A stretch of DNA of 55,400 bases from Flammeovirgaceae bacterium. Lineage in GTDB: Bacteria > Bacteroidota > Bacteroidia > Cytophagales > Cyclobacteriaceae. The notes beneath the pieces are model-generated. The model was not told where the DNA came from, did not search any database, and saw only the letters and a program-made list of their open reading frames with translations. The stretch lies in NCBI GenBank assembly GCA_023251155.1, contig JAHEZH010000012.1, positions 2,398 to 57,797 on the forward strand, in the 5' to 3' direction. Position numbers and translations under genes: made by a program. Every line of letters starts with the position of its first letter. The stretch's first letter is position 1. Below are positions 1-9,600 of the stretch, piece after piece.

Positions 1-12
1 TTCTGCAAATTG

Positions 13-127
13 CGCAGATAAACGCAGATAATAAATTAGTGATGAACGGAAAATGAACAGATCAGGGAGTGGAAAATCGGTGCTGCCAGATCATGGAGAA
101 ATGTGTTTCCCGCAGATAAACGCAGAT
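13..127. repeat. Paired 17-bp direct repeat, dispersed intergenic type
   Basis: The 17-mer CGCAGATAAACGCAGAT occurs at 13-29 and again at 111-127. It is itself built from two copies of CGCAGAT. Short tandem words of this kind are frequent between genes in Bacteroidota genomes. No gene covers the first 180 bases and I see no coding signal there. Confidence 0.7.
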
Positions 128-180
128 GTCTTTCTGTGCTGATCCCTGCGCCTACACACGAGGAGCTGTGGAAAACAACG

Positions 181-822
181 TTACACTCGCTTCCGTGCAT
201 TCCGGTCATACCACTCCTTCTCCGATGGAGTGCGAACTTCAAATGGTGTGCCTACATGTTCGCTGATTTTTTCCTGCGCGCGTCTGATGGCGCTTGATAC
301 CATGCGGTGTTCCACACACTCATCGTCTTTTAATCCCATCTTCTCCATCAACGGTATCAGATTACCACTGTCAAAAATCTGCATCAGCGGCCCATCAATA
401 GAAAGGTAAAACGTGAAGACAGGTGCTTGAGTCAGCGCGAATAACGCTTCTGTTAGTTTTTGCTCCGGTTCTGGTAGCGGGTAATGACTTTCAAACAGGA
501 AATGAATTTTCATCTTCTCCAGCAGCGATGATTTCAGGATTGGCTCTGCCTCAAAAGCATTCACGCAGAAAATGACTTTCGATTGGTACGCACTGTTAGC
601 CACCGTTTCCGGATTCAACTCATAACAGGGAATGCCCTGTGCGCTAAGATAAGTGAAGAGTCGCTTTTTCGATTCATCGAAGTAGCAGACTATTATTGGT
701 ATCTCTCCCTGTGTGATGATGCGCATGGCATCGGTAGCCATTCCTCTCCATGCATAGTTGCTGGTCTTCCACACCTTATCCGTTATTCTGAAGGAAGGCG
801 ATTTTTTAAAGAAGTTAAACAT
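181..822 (-). CDS. SecA NBD2-like small protein, catalytically degenerate
   Basis: 213 aa, no signal peptide, ATG start. Residues 138-187 resemble the end of SecA nucleotide-binding domain 2 and the start of the helical scaffold: FYLS, then LMQIF, LMEKMGLK, and EH followed by AIRRAQEKI, in the order and spacing of SecA (FYLSLEDDLMRxF...LMxxMGxxxxExIEHxMVxxAIExAQxKVE). The preceding part (about 15-110) has the layout of the rest of NBD2: a strand, then a helix, then GIPCYELNPE where SecA has GIxHxVLNAK. The SecA arginine-finger segment (GRAGRQGDPG) is replaced by unrelated residues, and there is no Walker A or B motif because NBD1 is absent. It should not hydrolyse ATP. I infer a regulatory or partner-binding protein derived from SecA. 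The gene stands alone and diverges from the TonB receptor downstream. The homology is read by eye. Confidence 0.6.
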   Translation of the reverse strand: MFNFFKKSPSFRITDKVWKTSNYAWRGMATDAMRIITQGEIPIIVCYFDESKKRLFTYLSAQGIPCYELNPETVANSAYQSKVIFCVNAFEAEPILKSSLLEKMKIHFLFESHYPLPEPEQKLTEALFALTQAPVFTFYLSIDGPLMQIFDSGNLIPLMEKMGLKDDECVEHRMVSSAIRRAQEKISEHVGTPFEVRTPSEKEWYDRNARKRV

Positions 823-1091
823 ATACAGTAAAGATAATGAGCAGCGGTCCGGCAGAAAAAGGGTATACCCGGATTTGTTAATGAAAAATTACTCACGCGA
901 TGGTTAATAAATAATAACGTAATACTGTGGTAATTCATTGGTGAAAGGCGCACCGTTATTTTGTGCGCAGATTATACAAGGACGTTGGAAGCAATATCCG
1001 GCGTGTAATCGATAAAGTGATGAGTGTAACTGGTTTTGAGAATCAGCCGCACTCACCACTATTTAAAAACTCTTCCATCAACCATCCCCCT

Positions 1092-4000
1092 ATGAAAAGA
1101 AAACTACACGTTGTCTTCCTGTTTCTTTTTTCCATCGCGTTCTGTTCGCTGCAGGTAGCTGCCCAAAATACGCAGGCTACTATTTCCGGTACCATAGCAG
1201 ACAAGCAAAATACATTGCTTGTTGGTGCTACGGTACAGGTGAAAAATGAATCAACCGGATTTTCGACCAGCACACTGACTAACACCAAAGGCGAATACTT
1301 GTTTAAGGAGTTGCCGCTGGGTGGTCCTTATACCGTTATTGTTACCTACATCGGGTACGGCGAACAAAAGCAAACCGGCTATGTACTTCACCAGGGCGAT
1401 GCCATTCGTGTGAAGATCAGTCTGGAAGAGGCGGGCCAGACCTTGGAAACAGTGCAGGTGAATGCCACGAGTTTAAAGAACCAGGTGGAAAACCTGGGTG
1501 CCTCTACTTCGATCTCCGCACGTGATATCAACCGCCTTCCGGTAAACGGACGTAACTTTACTTCGCTGATGGATCTGAATCCATTGAGCAGAGGAGGAAA
1601 TATTTCCGGCCAGTTAGGTTCTTCTACCAACTACACCATTGATGGTATGAATGCCAAGAACCCGACCTCTGCCGGTGCTACTACCAGCCGAAGCGGTGCA
1701 CCTTATTCGATCTCTATGGAAGCCGTAAGAGAGTTTCAGGTGGTCACCAATCAATACGATGTTACGTATGGAAGAAGCGGTGGTGGTACGATCAGTGCAG
1801 TAACCAAATCCGGTACGAACCAACTGAGCGGAAGTGCATTTATCTATAGCAGGGCCGATTGGCTGTCGAGCAAGTATGATATTCGTGGAAACAAGCAGAA
1901 TAATAAATTTTCTACGAACCAATTTGGATTTTCATTGGGTGGACCCATTATCAAAGACAAGCTTCATTTCTTTGTGGCGTGGGATCATCAGGAAGACAGC
2001 CGGCCGTTGGTAATTGCCGACATCAAAAGCCCGGTGGATGAAAACCGTTTCAACGTTACGCAGGCTACACTCGATCGATTCGTGAATATCGCCCGTGCAC
2101 AGTATGGTGTGGCCGATGCTCCTCAGTTCGGAAGCTTTGACAAAAGACGTGGCTCTGATGCCGTGTTTGGTCGTATCGACTGGCAGATCAACAAAAATAA
2201 TTTGCTTACGATTCGTGACAACTATACCAGCGATAGAAACAAGCTGGGGTTAGCAGATAATACCACCATCAATGCCTTCGAGTCGTACGGAAATGATTAC
2301 AACGCAGATAACAGCCTTTTGGCTTCCCTGCGTACTTCGCTCAACTCACGCCTTACCAACGAGTTGAAAGTGCAACACTTGTACACCCGCCAGAAGAGTA
2401 GCCCGAATGATCAGTTGCCGGAAGCCAATATTCCCAGAGCAATTGTGGAAAACATCAGCTCTACGTTAAGTGACGGTAGTTCACGTGCTACCAACATACA
2501 GATGGGTGGCCACCGCTTTGCACAGGAAAGCTTTCGAAACAATGTGGTGCAGATGGTAGATAACCTGTACTTCAATACCGATAAAATTGACTTTACGTTT
2601 GGTGTTGACCTGATGTATACGCACTCGCATTCCGTGTATGGTAGTGAGGTGAATGGCCGGTTCCATTACACCGTAGATGCCGCTGCCGGAAAAACAGCAT
2701 TGGATAAATTTGAAGCATTGCAACCGTACCGCTTCTACCGTGAAGTTCCTTTGATGGACGACTGGGGTGTGGATGGAAATATCTTCAACGCCGGAGCGTA
2801 TGCGCAGATGAAAACCACACTGGCTCCCGGTCTGGATATGACGGCTGGCTTGCGTTACGACTATGGCTTCTATCCGAAGTCACCATTGAATCAGACACTC
2901 TATGATGAGTTAAAAATCCGTACGGATCATAAATTAAAATCTTCGGTCATACAACCCCGTTTGCAGTTTACGTGGGATGTAAATGAAAATCATACCGACA
3001 TCTTCCGTCTTGGCGGTGGTATCTTTGCTTCCGACATCAACAACTATGTGCTGATCAACAACCTTACTTTTGATGGCAAGCATCTGGCTACTGTAGATGT
3101 TCGCGCTCCGAATATACCTACACCTAACTTTGCGGCCTACCGAAATGACTACTCCAGCATTCCCAACCTGGCAGCATTCCAGTTGCCAACAATCAATACC
3201 AATGGCCCTGATGCACGTGTGCCGGTGATCTACAAAGCAAACGCATCGTACAACCGTTATCTTACCGAAAACCTGAAAGTGGGTATTACCGGATATGCCA
3301 CACTGGGTCGTCATAACTATACCTATGTGGATCGCAACATGGTCGATGATCCTTACTTCCGTCTTGCCCAGGAAGACAACCGTGGAGTATATGTACCACT
3401 CGCTTCCATGCCCGCTAACGGAGCCGGTGACTGGTTGCAGGGACGCAAGAGCACCAAGTTCGGTCGTGTGCTGGAGCTGGTGAGCGAGGGAAGGATCAAT
3501 CAGTTTGCTGTGGTAGCCGATGCCACTTATCAGTACTTCAAAGACGGGGTGATTACGGCGAGCTATACCTGGAACGATACCAAAGACAATACTTCGTTTA
3601 ATGGTAACGTGGCGAACACGGCTACGCTTTCATTGCCCGTGAAAGATGATCCGCGTAACCTGAGTGTTATGACGTATTCGGATAACCAGTTTCGTAACAA
3701 AGTGGTGGTCTACGGTTCTTCTCCTTCCTTCCATGGCCTGGTATTCGGTGTACGCTATTCGGGTATTGGTGGCACACGTTATTCATTGCTATCCGGTGCG
3801 AACAGCAATGCCGACTTTGTATCTGGTACGAACGACCTTGCTTACATCTTCGATCGAAACAGTGCGAATGTTCCGGAAAATGTGAGAACAGGATTGCAGG
3901 CGGTGATTGATAACCCCAACGCAAGCCAGAGCGTGAAAGATTACATCAATAAGTACTCCGGTAAAATCGCTGAGCGCAACGGAGGTATTAATGGGTTCTA

Positions 4001-4298
4001 CGGTGTGGTGGATGTAAGAGCCTCTTACAAACTCAAGTTATATAAAACACAAAGCCTTGAGTTTTCTGCCGATATCTTTAACGTAGCTAACTTCCTGAAC
4101 AAGGAATGGGGTAGAAATGAATCACTGGGGTCACAGGCATTGTATGCGCTAGGAATACCCGCTGCTAATGGTAATCCTGCGGTGGCCGGCTTTGATAAGG
4201 CGAACCAGAAATTTGTGTATCGGGTAAATACCGCAGGTGTAGTTACCCCTTCCGGTAATCCGTACCAGATTCAGTTGGGTCTTCGTTACAGCTTCTAA
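1092..4298 (+). CDS. TonB-dependent receptor, Oar-like with carboxypeptidase regulatory domain
   Basis: Outer-membrane TonB-dependent transporter of 1068 aa. The ATG at 1092 is chosen because it gives MKRK, a hydrophobic stretch and a QVAAQ cleavage site; an upstream GTG at 963 would add 43 residues with no signal character. A CarboxypepD_reg-like beta-sandwich follows (about 25-115: GTIADKQNTLLVGATVQV...GEYLFKELPLGGPYTVIVTYIGY), then a plug with RLPVNGRNFTSLMDLNP and YTIDGMN, and a long barrel ending in the aromatic LGLRYSF. This matches the Oar-type, plug-containing family rather than SusC: no VVVGYG box and no adjacent SusD. The substrate is unknown. It is followed after 9 bases by the glycerophosphodiesterase gene, which shares its terminator, so the two probably form an operon for acquiring a phosphodiester or other organophosphate. 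Confidence 0.9.
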   Translation: MKRKLHVVFLFLFSIAFCSLQVAAQNTQATISGTIADKQNTLLVGATVQVKNESTGFSTSTLTNTKGEYLFKELPLGGPYTVIVTYIGYGEQKQTGYVLHQGDAIRVKISLEEAGQTLETVQVNATSLKNQVENLGASTSISARDINRLPVNGRNFTSLMDLNPLSRGGNISGQLGSSTNYTIDGMNAKNPTSAGATTSRSGAPYSISMEAVREFQVVTNQYDVTYGRSGGGTISAVTKSGTNQLSGSAFIYSRADWLSSKYDIRGNKQNNKFSTNQFGFSLGGPIIKDKLHFFVAWDHQEDSRPLVIADIKSPVDENRFNVTQATLDRFVNIARAQYGVADAPQFGSFDKRRGSDAVFGRIDWQINKNNLLTIRDNYTSDRNKLGLADNTTINAFESYGNDYNADNSLLASLRTSLNSRLTNELKVQHLYTRQKSSPNDQLPEANIPRAIVENISSTLSDGSSRATNIQMGGHRFAQESFRNNVVQMVDNLYFNTDKIDFTFGVDLMYTHSHSVYGSEVNGRFHYTVDAAAGKTALDKFEALQPYRFYREVPLMDDWGVDGNIFNAGAYAQMKTTLAPGLDMTAGLRYDYGFYPKSPLNQTLYDELKIRTDHKLKSSVIQPRLQFTWDVNENHTDIFRLGGGIFASDINNYVLINNLTFDGKHLATVDVRAPNIPTPNFAAYRNDYSSIPNLAAFQLPTINTNGPDARVPVIYKANASYNRYLTENLKVGITGYATLGRHNYTYVDRNMVDDPYFRLAQEDNRGVYVPLASMPANGAGDWLQGRKSTKFGRVLELVSEGRINQFAVVADATYQYFKDGVITASYTWNDTKDNTSFNGNVANTATLSLPVKDDPRNLSVMTYSDNQFRNKVVVYGSSPSFHGLVFGVRYSGIGGTRYSLLSGANSNADFVSGTNDLAYIFDRNSANVPENVRTGLQAVIDNPNASQSVKDYINKYSGKIAERNGGINGFYGVVDVRASYKLKLYKTQSLEFSADIFNVANFLNKEWGRNESLGSQALYALGIPAANGNPAVAGFDKANQKFVYRVNTAGVVTPSGNPYQIQLGLRYSF

Positions 4299-4307
4299 TT
4301 TGAAATA

Positions 4308-5168
4308 ATGAAGCACTTCTTTTTCTTCTTACTGTTGTGCCCGGGCCTGCTCATGGCCCAGGCACAACTTGATAAACAAGGACACCGGGGAAGCCGTGGG
4401 CTGATGCCTGAGAACACCGTGCCCGCAATGATCAAGGCATTGCAACTTGGTGTGACTACGCTTGAACTCGATGTGGTCATCTCTAAAGACAAACACGTAC
4501 TGGTATCGCACGATACGTACATGTCAGCAGAAATTTCGCGCAAGCCGGATGGTACAGATGTAACGCCCGATGAAGCAAAGCAGATTAATCTCTATCAAAT
4601 GCCTTATGCGGAGATTAAAACGTATGATGTTGGCAGTAAGCCACACGCCGGCTTTCCACAGCAGAAAAAGAGGAAAGCGTACAAACCACTGCTTTCAGAG
4701 TTGATCGATTCGGTCGAGCTGTATGTGAAGAAAAATAAACTGCCCAAGCCATCGTATAATATTGAAATCAAATCGCAACCCACTGGTGACCATATATCGC
4801 ATCCGGAACCACAGGAGTTTGCTGACCTGGTAATGTCTGTTCTTAAAAGTAAGAAGCTTGGTAAACGATTAACGATTCAGTCATTCGATGTGCGTTCCTT
4901 GAAAGTGATGCATGAAAAATACCCGGAGGTTACATTGTCTTATCTCACAGCCAATACAAAATCACTGTCCGATAACTTAGCTACACTGGGATTTATTCCA
5001 CCCGTATATAGTCCTTACTATAAAACCGTTACCGCAGAAACGGTAAAACAATGCCATGATCAGAGGATGAAAATTGTACCATGGACAGTGAACACGAAAG
5101 AAGAGATCAACCAACTGATCGCATTGGGTGTGGATGGAATTATTACTGACTATCCGGATTTGTTTTAA
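4308..5168 (+). CDS. Secreted glycerophosphodiester phosphodiesterase
   Basis: 286 aa. Hydrolyses glycerophosphodiesters to an alcohol and sn-glycerol-3-phosphate. The N terminus is a signal peptide (about 1-19), pointing to the periplasm or outer surface. The GDPD barrel carries the catalytic HRGSRGLMPENT motif with its His near residue 26, the metal-binding LELDVV, the second catalytic His in VSHD, the EIKSQ strand with its metal-binding Glu, and the WTVNTKEE...GVDGIITDYP end typical of the family. Length is normal for a secreted GlpQ/UgpQ-like enzyme. It begins 9 bases after the TonB receptor stop and ends just before a strong terminator, so it is the last gene of that unit. The pairing suggests phosphate or glycerol scavenging from deacylated lipids. 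Confidence 0.93.
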   Translation: MKHFFFFLLLCPGLLMAQAQLDKQGHRGSRGLMPENTVPAMIKALQLGVTTLELDVVISKDKHVLVSHDTYMSAEISRKPDGTDVTPDEAKQINLYQMPYAEIKTYDVGSKPHAGFPQQKKRKAYKPLLSELIDSVELYVKKNKLPKPSYNIEIKSQPTGDHISHPEPQEFADLVMSVLKSKKLGKRLTIQSFDVRSLKVMHEKYPEVTLSYLTANTKSLSDNLATLGFIPPVYSPYYKTVTAETVKQCHDQRMKIVPWTVNTKEEINQLIALGVDGIITDYPDLF

Positions 5169-5189
5169 CCGATAAGTGATATAAATGAC

Positions 5190-5219
5190 AAAGGCGACCA
5201 GCGATGGTCGCCTTTGTTA
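5190..5219 (+). terminator. Rho-independent terminator after the phosphodiesterase
   Basis: A perfect 11-bp stem, AAAGGCGACCA at 5190-5200 and TGGTCGCCTTT at 5205-5215, with loop GCGA, followed by TGTTAT. It lies 22 bases after the phosphodiesterase stop. The A-rich left flank lets it also serve the leftward gene ending at 5261. Confidence 0.85.
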
Positions 5220-5260
5220 TATGACAGTAATTTTTTTAGGTGAATTTTTTATTATAGTGA

Positions 5261-5707
5261 TTAATGCTGCTTGACATCCTTGTATTGCCACAGCACGTTG
5301 ATGATTTTCCAGGTGCCGTTCAATTTTACGATGTGCATGTAATCAATCCAGTCATCAGCAATGAGTTTGACCGAAGCGGTTCTCTCGGAGACATCCAGCA
5401 ACTTCACTTCCTTTTTAGGTGAGGCCGGAAACTGATCTCCTTTCTTATTGTAACTTTCGGCAAGCAATACCATCGACTCGGTAGAAGTTTCACGGACATA
5501 ATCTTTGCCCGTGGCTTTATCTTTCCAGAAGGTACGCTTCACCATTCGCGGGTGTAAGGCACGCTCCATTTGCGATGGATTAGGTGTGTGCTGTGATTCG
5601 ATGTAATCCAAAGCAGCCTGCCGGATTGCCAACGTATCTTGTTTGGTTTGTGCGGACAGTGAGAAGCTTACGATGCAGGAGAAAAGGAAAATAATACAAA
5701 ACTTCAT
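5261..5707 (-). CDS. Secreted NTF2-like (lumazine-binding family) protein
   Basis: 148 aa from the ATG at 5707, which gives a clean signal peptide (MKFCIIFLF...SLSAQ). A second ATG lies two codons upstream, and the longer reading from 5752 lacks signal character. The mature part (about 25-148) has the NTF2/SnoaL cone pattern: helix IRQAALDYIESQ, then ALHPRMVKRTF, then strands ending in ASVKLIADDWIDYMHIVKLNGTWKIINVLWQ. This resembles the family annotated as putative lumazine-binding in Bacteroidota. Such domains bind small ligands or act as enzymes of unknown substrate, so no reaction can be assigned. It is a single gene facing the phosphodiesterase across a shared terminator. Confidence 0.8.
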   Translation of the reverse strand: MKFCIIFLFSCIVSFSLSAQTKQDTLAIRQAALDYIESQHTPNPSQMERALHPRMVKRTFWKDKATGKDYVRETSTESMVLLAESYNKKGDQFPASPKKEVKLLDVSERTASVKLIADDWIDYMHIVKLNGTWKIINVLWQYKDVKQH

Positions 5708-6009
5708 GTACATATCTGGGGTTGATGGTTCATCGCATTTACGTAACAGCACACCTTAAGGTTGTATTCACAATGCTTTCCTGCTGGTACTTTTAAATTT
5801 ATTAATCTAAAAGTTTTTCCGTTTTTGTTAAGAATTTATCTATCGCTTCTTTTATATCTATCGCAGATTTTTATATCCCTTGTTTGAATTAATTTGAAAT
5901 TAACAACATAAAAATCCGTTGACGGAGAAAACAATGCAGAACCGTAGTGAAGATTGTTGTACCCAAAATGACATTACGTACTTTTGATGTGTTCTTTACC
6001 TGTTATTGC
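5708..6009. other. Intergenic stretch, AT-rich, no gene seen
   Basis: About 300 bases between the NTF2-like gene and the barstar-like gene. It is AT-rich, with T-runs around 5790-5830 and 5850-5880. The longest ATG reading I found is 17 codons. No hairpin or promoter could be assigned with confidence. Confidence 0.5.
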
Positions 6010-6477
6010 TTACTCTAATTCTACTTCAAGCCCATTTTTTTGAAAGCTTTCGATTAAATAATTAAAACTGTCTGATAGTACTTCTCTGATTTGCTCCGAG
6101 TTTTTGAGTATTACTTTCGCGCCCTTTTCAACTGTCTTTTTGTTTTTGACATGCATAAATATTTCTGAAAAACAATCAATACATCCATAAGAGTCTTGTC
6201 CAAAGTAACCACGATAGCCAAAAAATGTCTCCCCTAATAAACAATAGAAATCCAAGCCTGTATTGACCTGATTTCCATCAATTATATAGTTGAACGATTT
6301 TATTGTCTTATCAGGAAGCCCTGTCCATGATAAACAAGCTTTTAACCATTCTCTTTTTTCTCTTATTGAAAGTGATCTCCAGTCTAGTTTTGATTTGCCT
6401 AATCTCCAATGATCAAGAATGTCCTCTCTTGAAATTTCTTGTTTTTTAATTTTCATATGGAAGCATACATTTTCCAT
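6010..6477 (-). CDS. Barstar-family protein (orphan RNase inhibitor-like)
   Basis: 155 aa. Residues about 60-150 follow the barstar fold: strand SFNYIIDGNQV, helix DFYCLLGETFF, the GYFGQDSYGCIDCF segment that matches the barstar YYGxNLDALxDCL region, and a final helix and strand ending FQKNGLEVEL. Asp101 and Cys102 align with barstar Asp39 and Cys40; Asp39 is the main barnase-contact residue. Barstar Asp35 is replaced by Tyr98. The first 55 residues (ILDHWRLGKSKLDWRSLSIREKREW) are an extra N-terminal part. Barstars plug the active site of a secreted ribonuclease. No ribonuclease or polymorphic toxin gene lies nearby. The gene is clearly more AT-rich than its neighbours, suggesting transfer. 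A second ATG at 6456 is possible. Confidence 0.7.
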   Translation of the reverse strand: MENVCFHMKIKKQEISREDILDHWRLGKSKLDWRSLSIREKREWLKACLSWTGLPDKTIKSFNYIIDGNQVNTGLDFYCLLGETFFGYRGYFGQDSYGCIDCFSEIFMHVKNKKTVEKGAKVILKNSEQIREVLSDSFNYLIESFQKNGLEVELE

Positions 6478-6528
6478 CAGTTATTAAATATACAACCTGA
6501 ACACAGATTTTATGTGACTTAGTCTGAA

Positions 6529-6562
6529 AACAAAAAGAGGAGCAAGCGCCCCTCTTTTTGTT
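6529..6562. terminator. Bidirectional terminator hairpin
   Basis: AACAAAAAGAGG (6529-6540) pairs with CCTCTTTTTGTT (6551-6562) around a 10-base loop. The A/T arms provide a U-tract in both directions. It lies downstream of the leftward alpha-2-macroglobulin gene and upstream of the barstar-like gene, so it separates the two transcripts. Confidence 0.7.
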
Positions 6563-6618
6563 TCACGGATGTTTTTTATACAACATCCAGTAGCTAACAT
6601 CTAACTTCCGGCATCCAC

Positions 6619-9600
6619 TTACTGATTCACCGGTTTCACTACTTCAATCACTTGTCCCTTTTTGCGGGTGTACACGGCGTGGTCATACATGGCTTCACAA
6701 CTTACTGCGGGCAGATAGTATTTACCGGCGTAGCTGGCAGTAAGCAAGACCCGGAATGTTTTGCTTTGGTTAGGACCAAGATCAAAGTAAGAATAAACCC
6801 GGTCATCGCGGATGTCCTGGTAGGTTGGTTTATCTCCGGTCAATCGGTCTTCGGTTCCTTCCAGTCGCAGGTTGTTGATCTCCCATCCTGACGGGAAGAC
6901 CTGATTCAATGCCAGGTTCTTATAGGCGCCCCGTAGCCCAGGGTTGCTGATGCGCACGCTGGCCACAAACTCTTTGCCCTGCTCCAGTGTGGTCGGATCC
7001 AGTGGATTACCATCGGTATCCATGTACGATGCGGAGAGAACCAAATTGTTTTCGGCATCTTCTTCAGCACCACGGGCAGGAGTGCCTTCAGTGATCACGC
7101 GTACAAACAAGGTTCCTTTTGTTTCACTCACCAGTTTCAGGCTGCCTGCTTTTACTCCATCGACAGGTAATTGTACTTGTGCAAATGGGAGCTTGGTACT
7201 TGCCGATACTTCTTTGCCATTATAAGTGTACGTGAATTTCAATTCACCTTTTTGTTCATTCGCTGCAAAAGCCCCCACTGATTTTAAACACCAGGCGGTA
7301 GATTGAGTACTCATCCAGTATTGTGAGTTGCTCAATGCCGCAGAGATGTCTTTCAGTAATTCAAAGCCTTTAGTTTTGTCACCCACTAACAAAAGGGTTT
7401 CGAGTATAATGGCTTTATCACGAATGTCCGATCCATAGGAGTAGGCCATCTCCTGGTACGGCTTCACTTGTACCGGCAGTTTTGCAATCAAAGCTTTAGC
7501 TGCTTCGATTTGTCCGGCTTTCGCATAAGCTGCGGCCAGCATCCATGCCGCTGTTGCAGGAAGGCTTGCCTGTTCTCTCAACCGGTTCATTGCACCCAGT
7601 TCAGATTCACCGGCAAGTGCCAGTGTGTACAGGCGATAAGCCTGGATCAGTTCGCTGCTGTACTGCTCCTGGTGCTTGCGCCAGCTTTGCGCTTTGTTCT
7701 TCTGGTATTTCTTCCATCGCTTGATCATGTCATGTGGCACGAGGTATCCTTTGGCTTCGGCTTCCACCAGGAAATGCCCCGCATAGGTAGTTCCCCAACT
7801 GTCTGAGTTTTCTTCACCGGGCCAGTAGCCAAAGCCGCCATCGCGCTGGATGAATGATTTCAGTCTTTCAATACCTGCTTTTATATTTCGTTGCGTGATT
7901 TTCTTTTCATCTTCCGACAATGTTTTTACCTGATCCAGGTAAAGCTGCGGGAATACCGAAGAAGTAGTCTGTTCGATGCATCCATACGGATATTGAATCA
8001 GGTACTTCAGGCGTTGCCCCAGATTGACAGGAGGAAGGCTTGACACTTCCAGCACCGATGAGTTGGTTCCGGCGATACCAAAAGGGGTCACGGCGCTACT
8101 CCATGTTTTTCCTGATTCCAGTAATGCATCCGTCACTTTGGTTACTGACGTATTCGGATTGCGTATTTCAATCTCGATCACATCAGTGGCTTTATAACTG
8201 CCTGAACTGGCGGTGACTTCTATCCTGGCAACACCTGTTTGTGCTTTTACCGCCAGATCAAAATTCACGGTCATATCGCTGCCGCTCATTGTTACGGATT
8301 GGGTATCGCCATTAGGCAATGTGACCGGTCCGGAAACTTTCACGGATAGTTTTACATTTTTAATGCTCTTCTCCATGGTGAATAAAGTCACGGGTAGTTT
8401 CACTGTTTCTTCCGGACCAAGTACACGTGGCAAGGTTGCCAGTATCATCAGCGGCTTGCGTACCGGAGTGGCTTTGTCGGCTTTACCATACGCGCCTTCG
8501 TATCCGGCTACCACCATCGTTTTTACTGAACCCACGTACTGTGGCATTATGAACTTCAGTTCCTGGCTTCCGCCACTTAATGTAAACGGCCCAAAGAATT
8601 TCACTACCGGTTTGAAACGGTTGGCTTTGGCATCGTCTTCTTTTGCTGTTTCAAATTCCGATCCACCAATAGCCAGCAAGCGTTCCAGTCTTCCGCCAAA
8701 GGCACCCATCACCTGGTCGTAGAGATCCCATGTTTTTACACCCAGTGCCTCACGTGCGTAGAAGCGGTTCCAGGCATCAGGAGTTTTATAACGGGTCAGG
8801 TCCAACAGGCCTTCATCGACCACGGCCAATGTATACGTCATCTTGCGACCTTCTTTTTCGGATACTTTTATTTTCACTTCTTCACCCGGCTCCAGTACAT
8901 CCGGCATGGTAATCACCGGTTCGAGATGTGTGCCCGGATCTTCTACCTGAATAGGTATGACACCGTACAGGCGTATCGGCAGGTCATTGATGGCCTGTGC
9001 ATGGGGTTGTAGCAGCGTGATGTTGACGAACACATTAGGGGTCATGTCCTTCGTGACGCTGAAGCTGAATGCGTTGTCGCCCTTTTGTGTTTCCAGCCAA
9101 TGCGTTTCAATCACGCGGCTACCGCTTTCAATACTGATCAACGCTCTTCCCTGTCCGCTGCCGGGAATTACCAGGTTCGCTTTTTCACCAATGTTATAGG
9201 CTGGCTTATCCGATGAGAATGAGAGCATGGTGGCACCCTGCGATTCGTTGCGCGCACGGCCTGCCCATCCCGGCCAGTCGATATACACTACTTTGGCGGT
9301 ACTGTGGCCCGATACCGGATCGTATGCTTTCACCAGGAAACGTCCCCATTCCGGATAGTTCACTTTAAAGTTCCAGCTGCCTTTTCCATTCAGCGTTTTA
9401 ATCTTGCCGGAAGCAACAGGCTGTGAATAGCTGCCCGACATAAAGTTGACGGACGATTCCTCCGAGCCATCCCACCACCAGCGCCATTCGATTTTATACA
9501 ACGTAAGTTCCACACCATCGCGCGATACGGGGTTGCCGTCCGCATCTACGGTGACAACATCTACACGGTGTGTGGTATCGGTGAGCAGCATGCCTCGTGC

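Noticed and set aside
963..1091. Longer N terminus of the TonB-dependent receptor from GTG 963
   Set aside because: The added 43 residues are not a signal peptide, while ATG 1092 gives a standard one.
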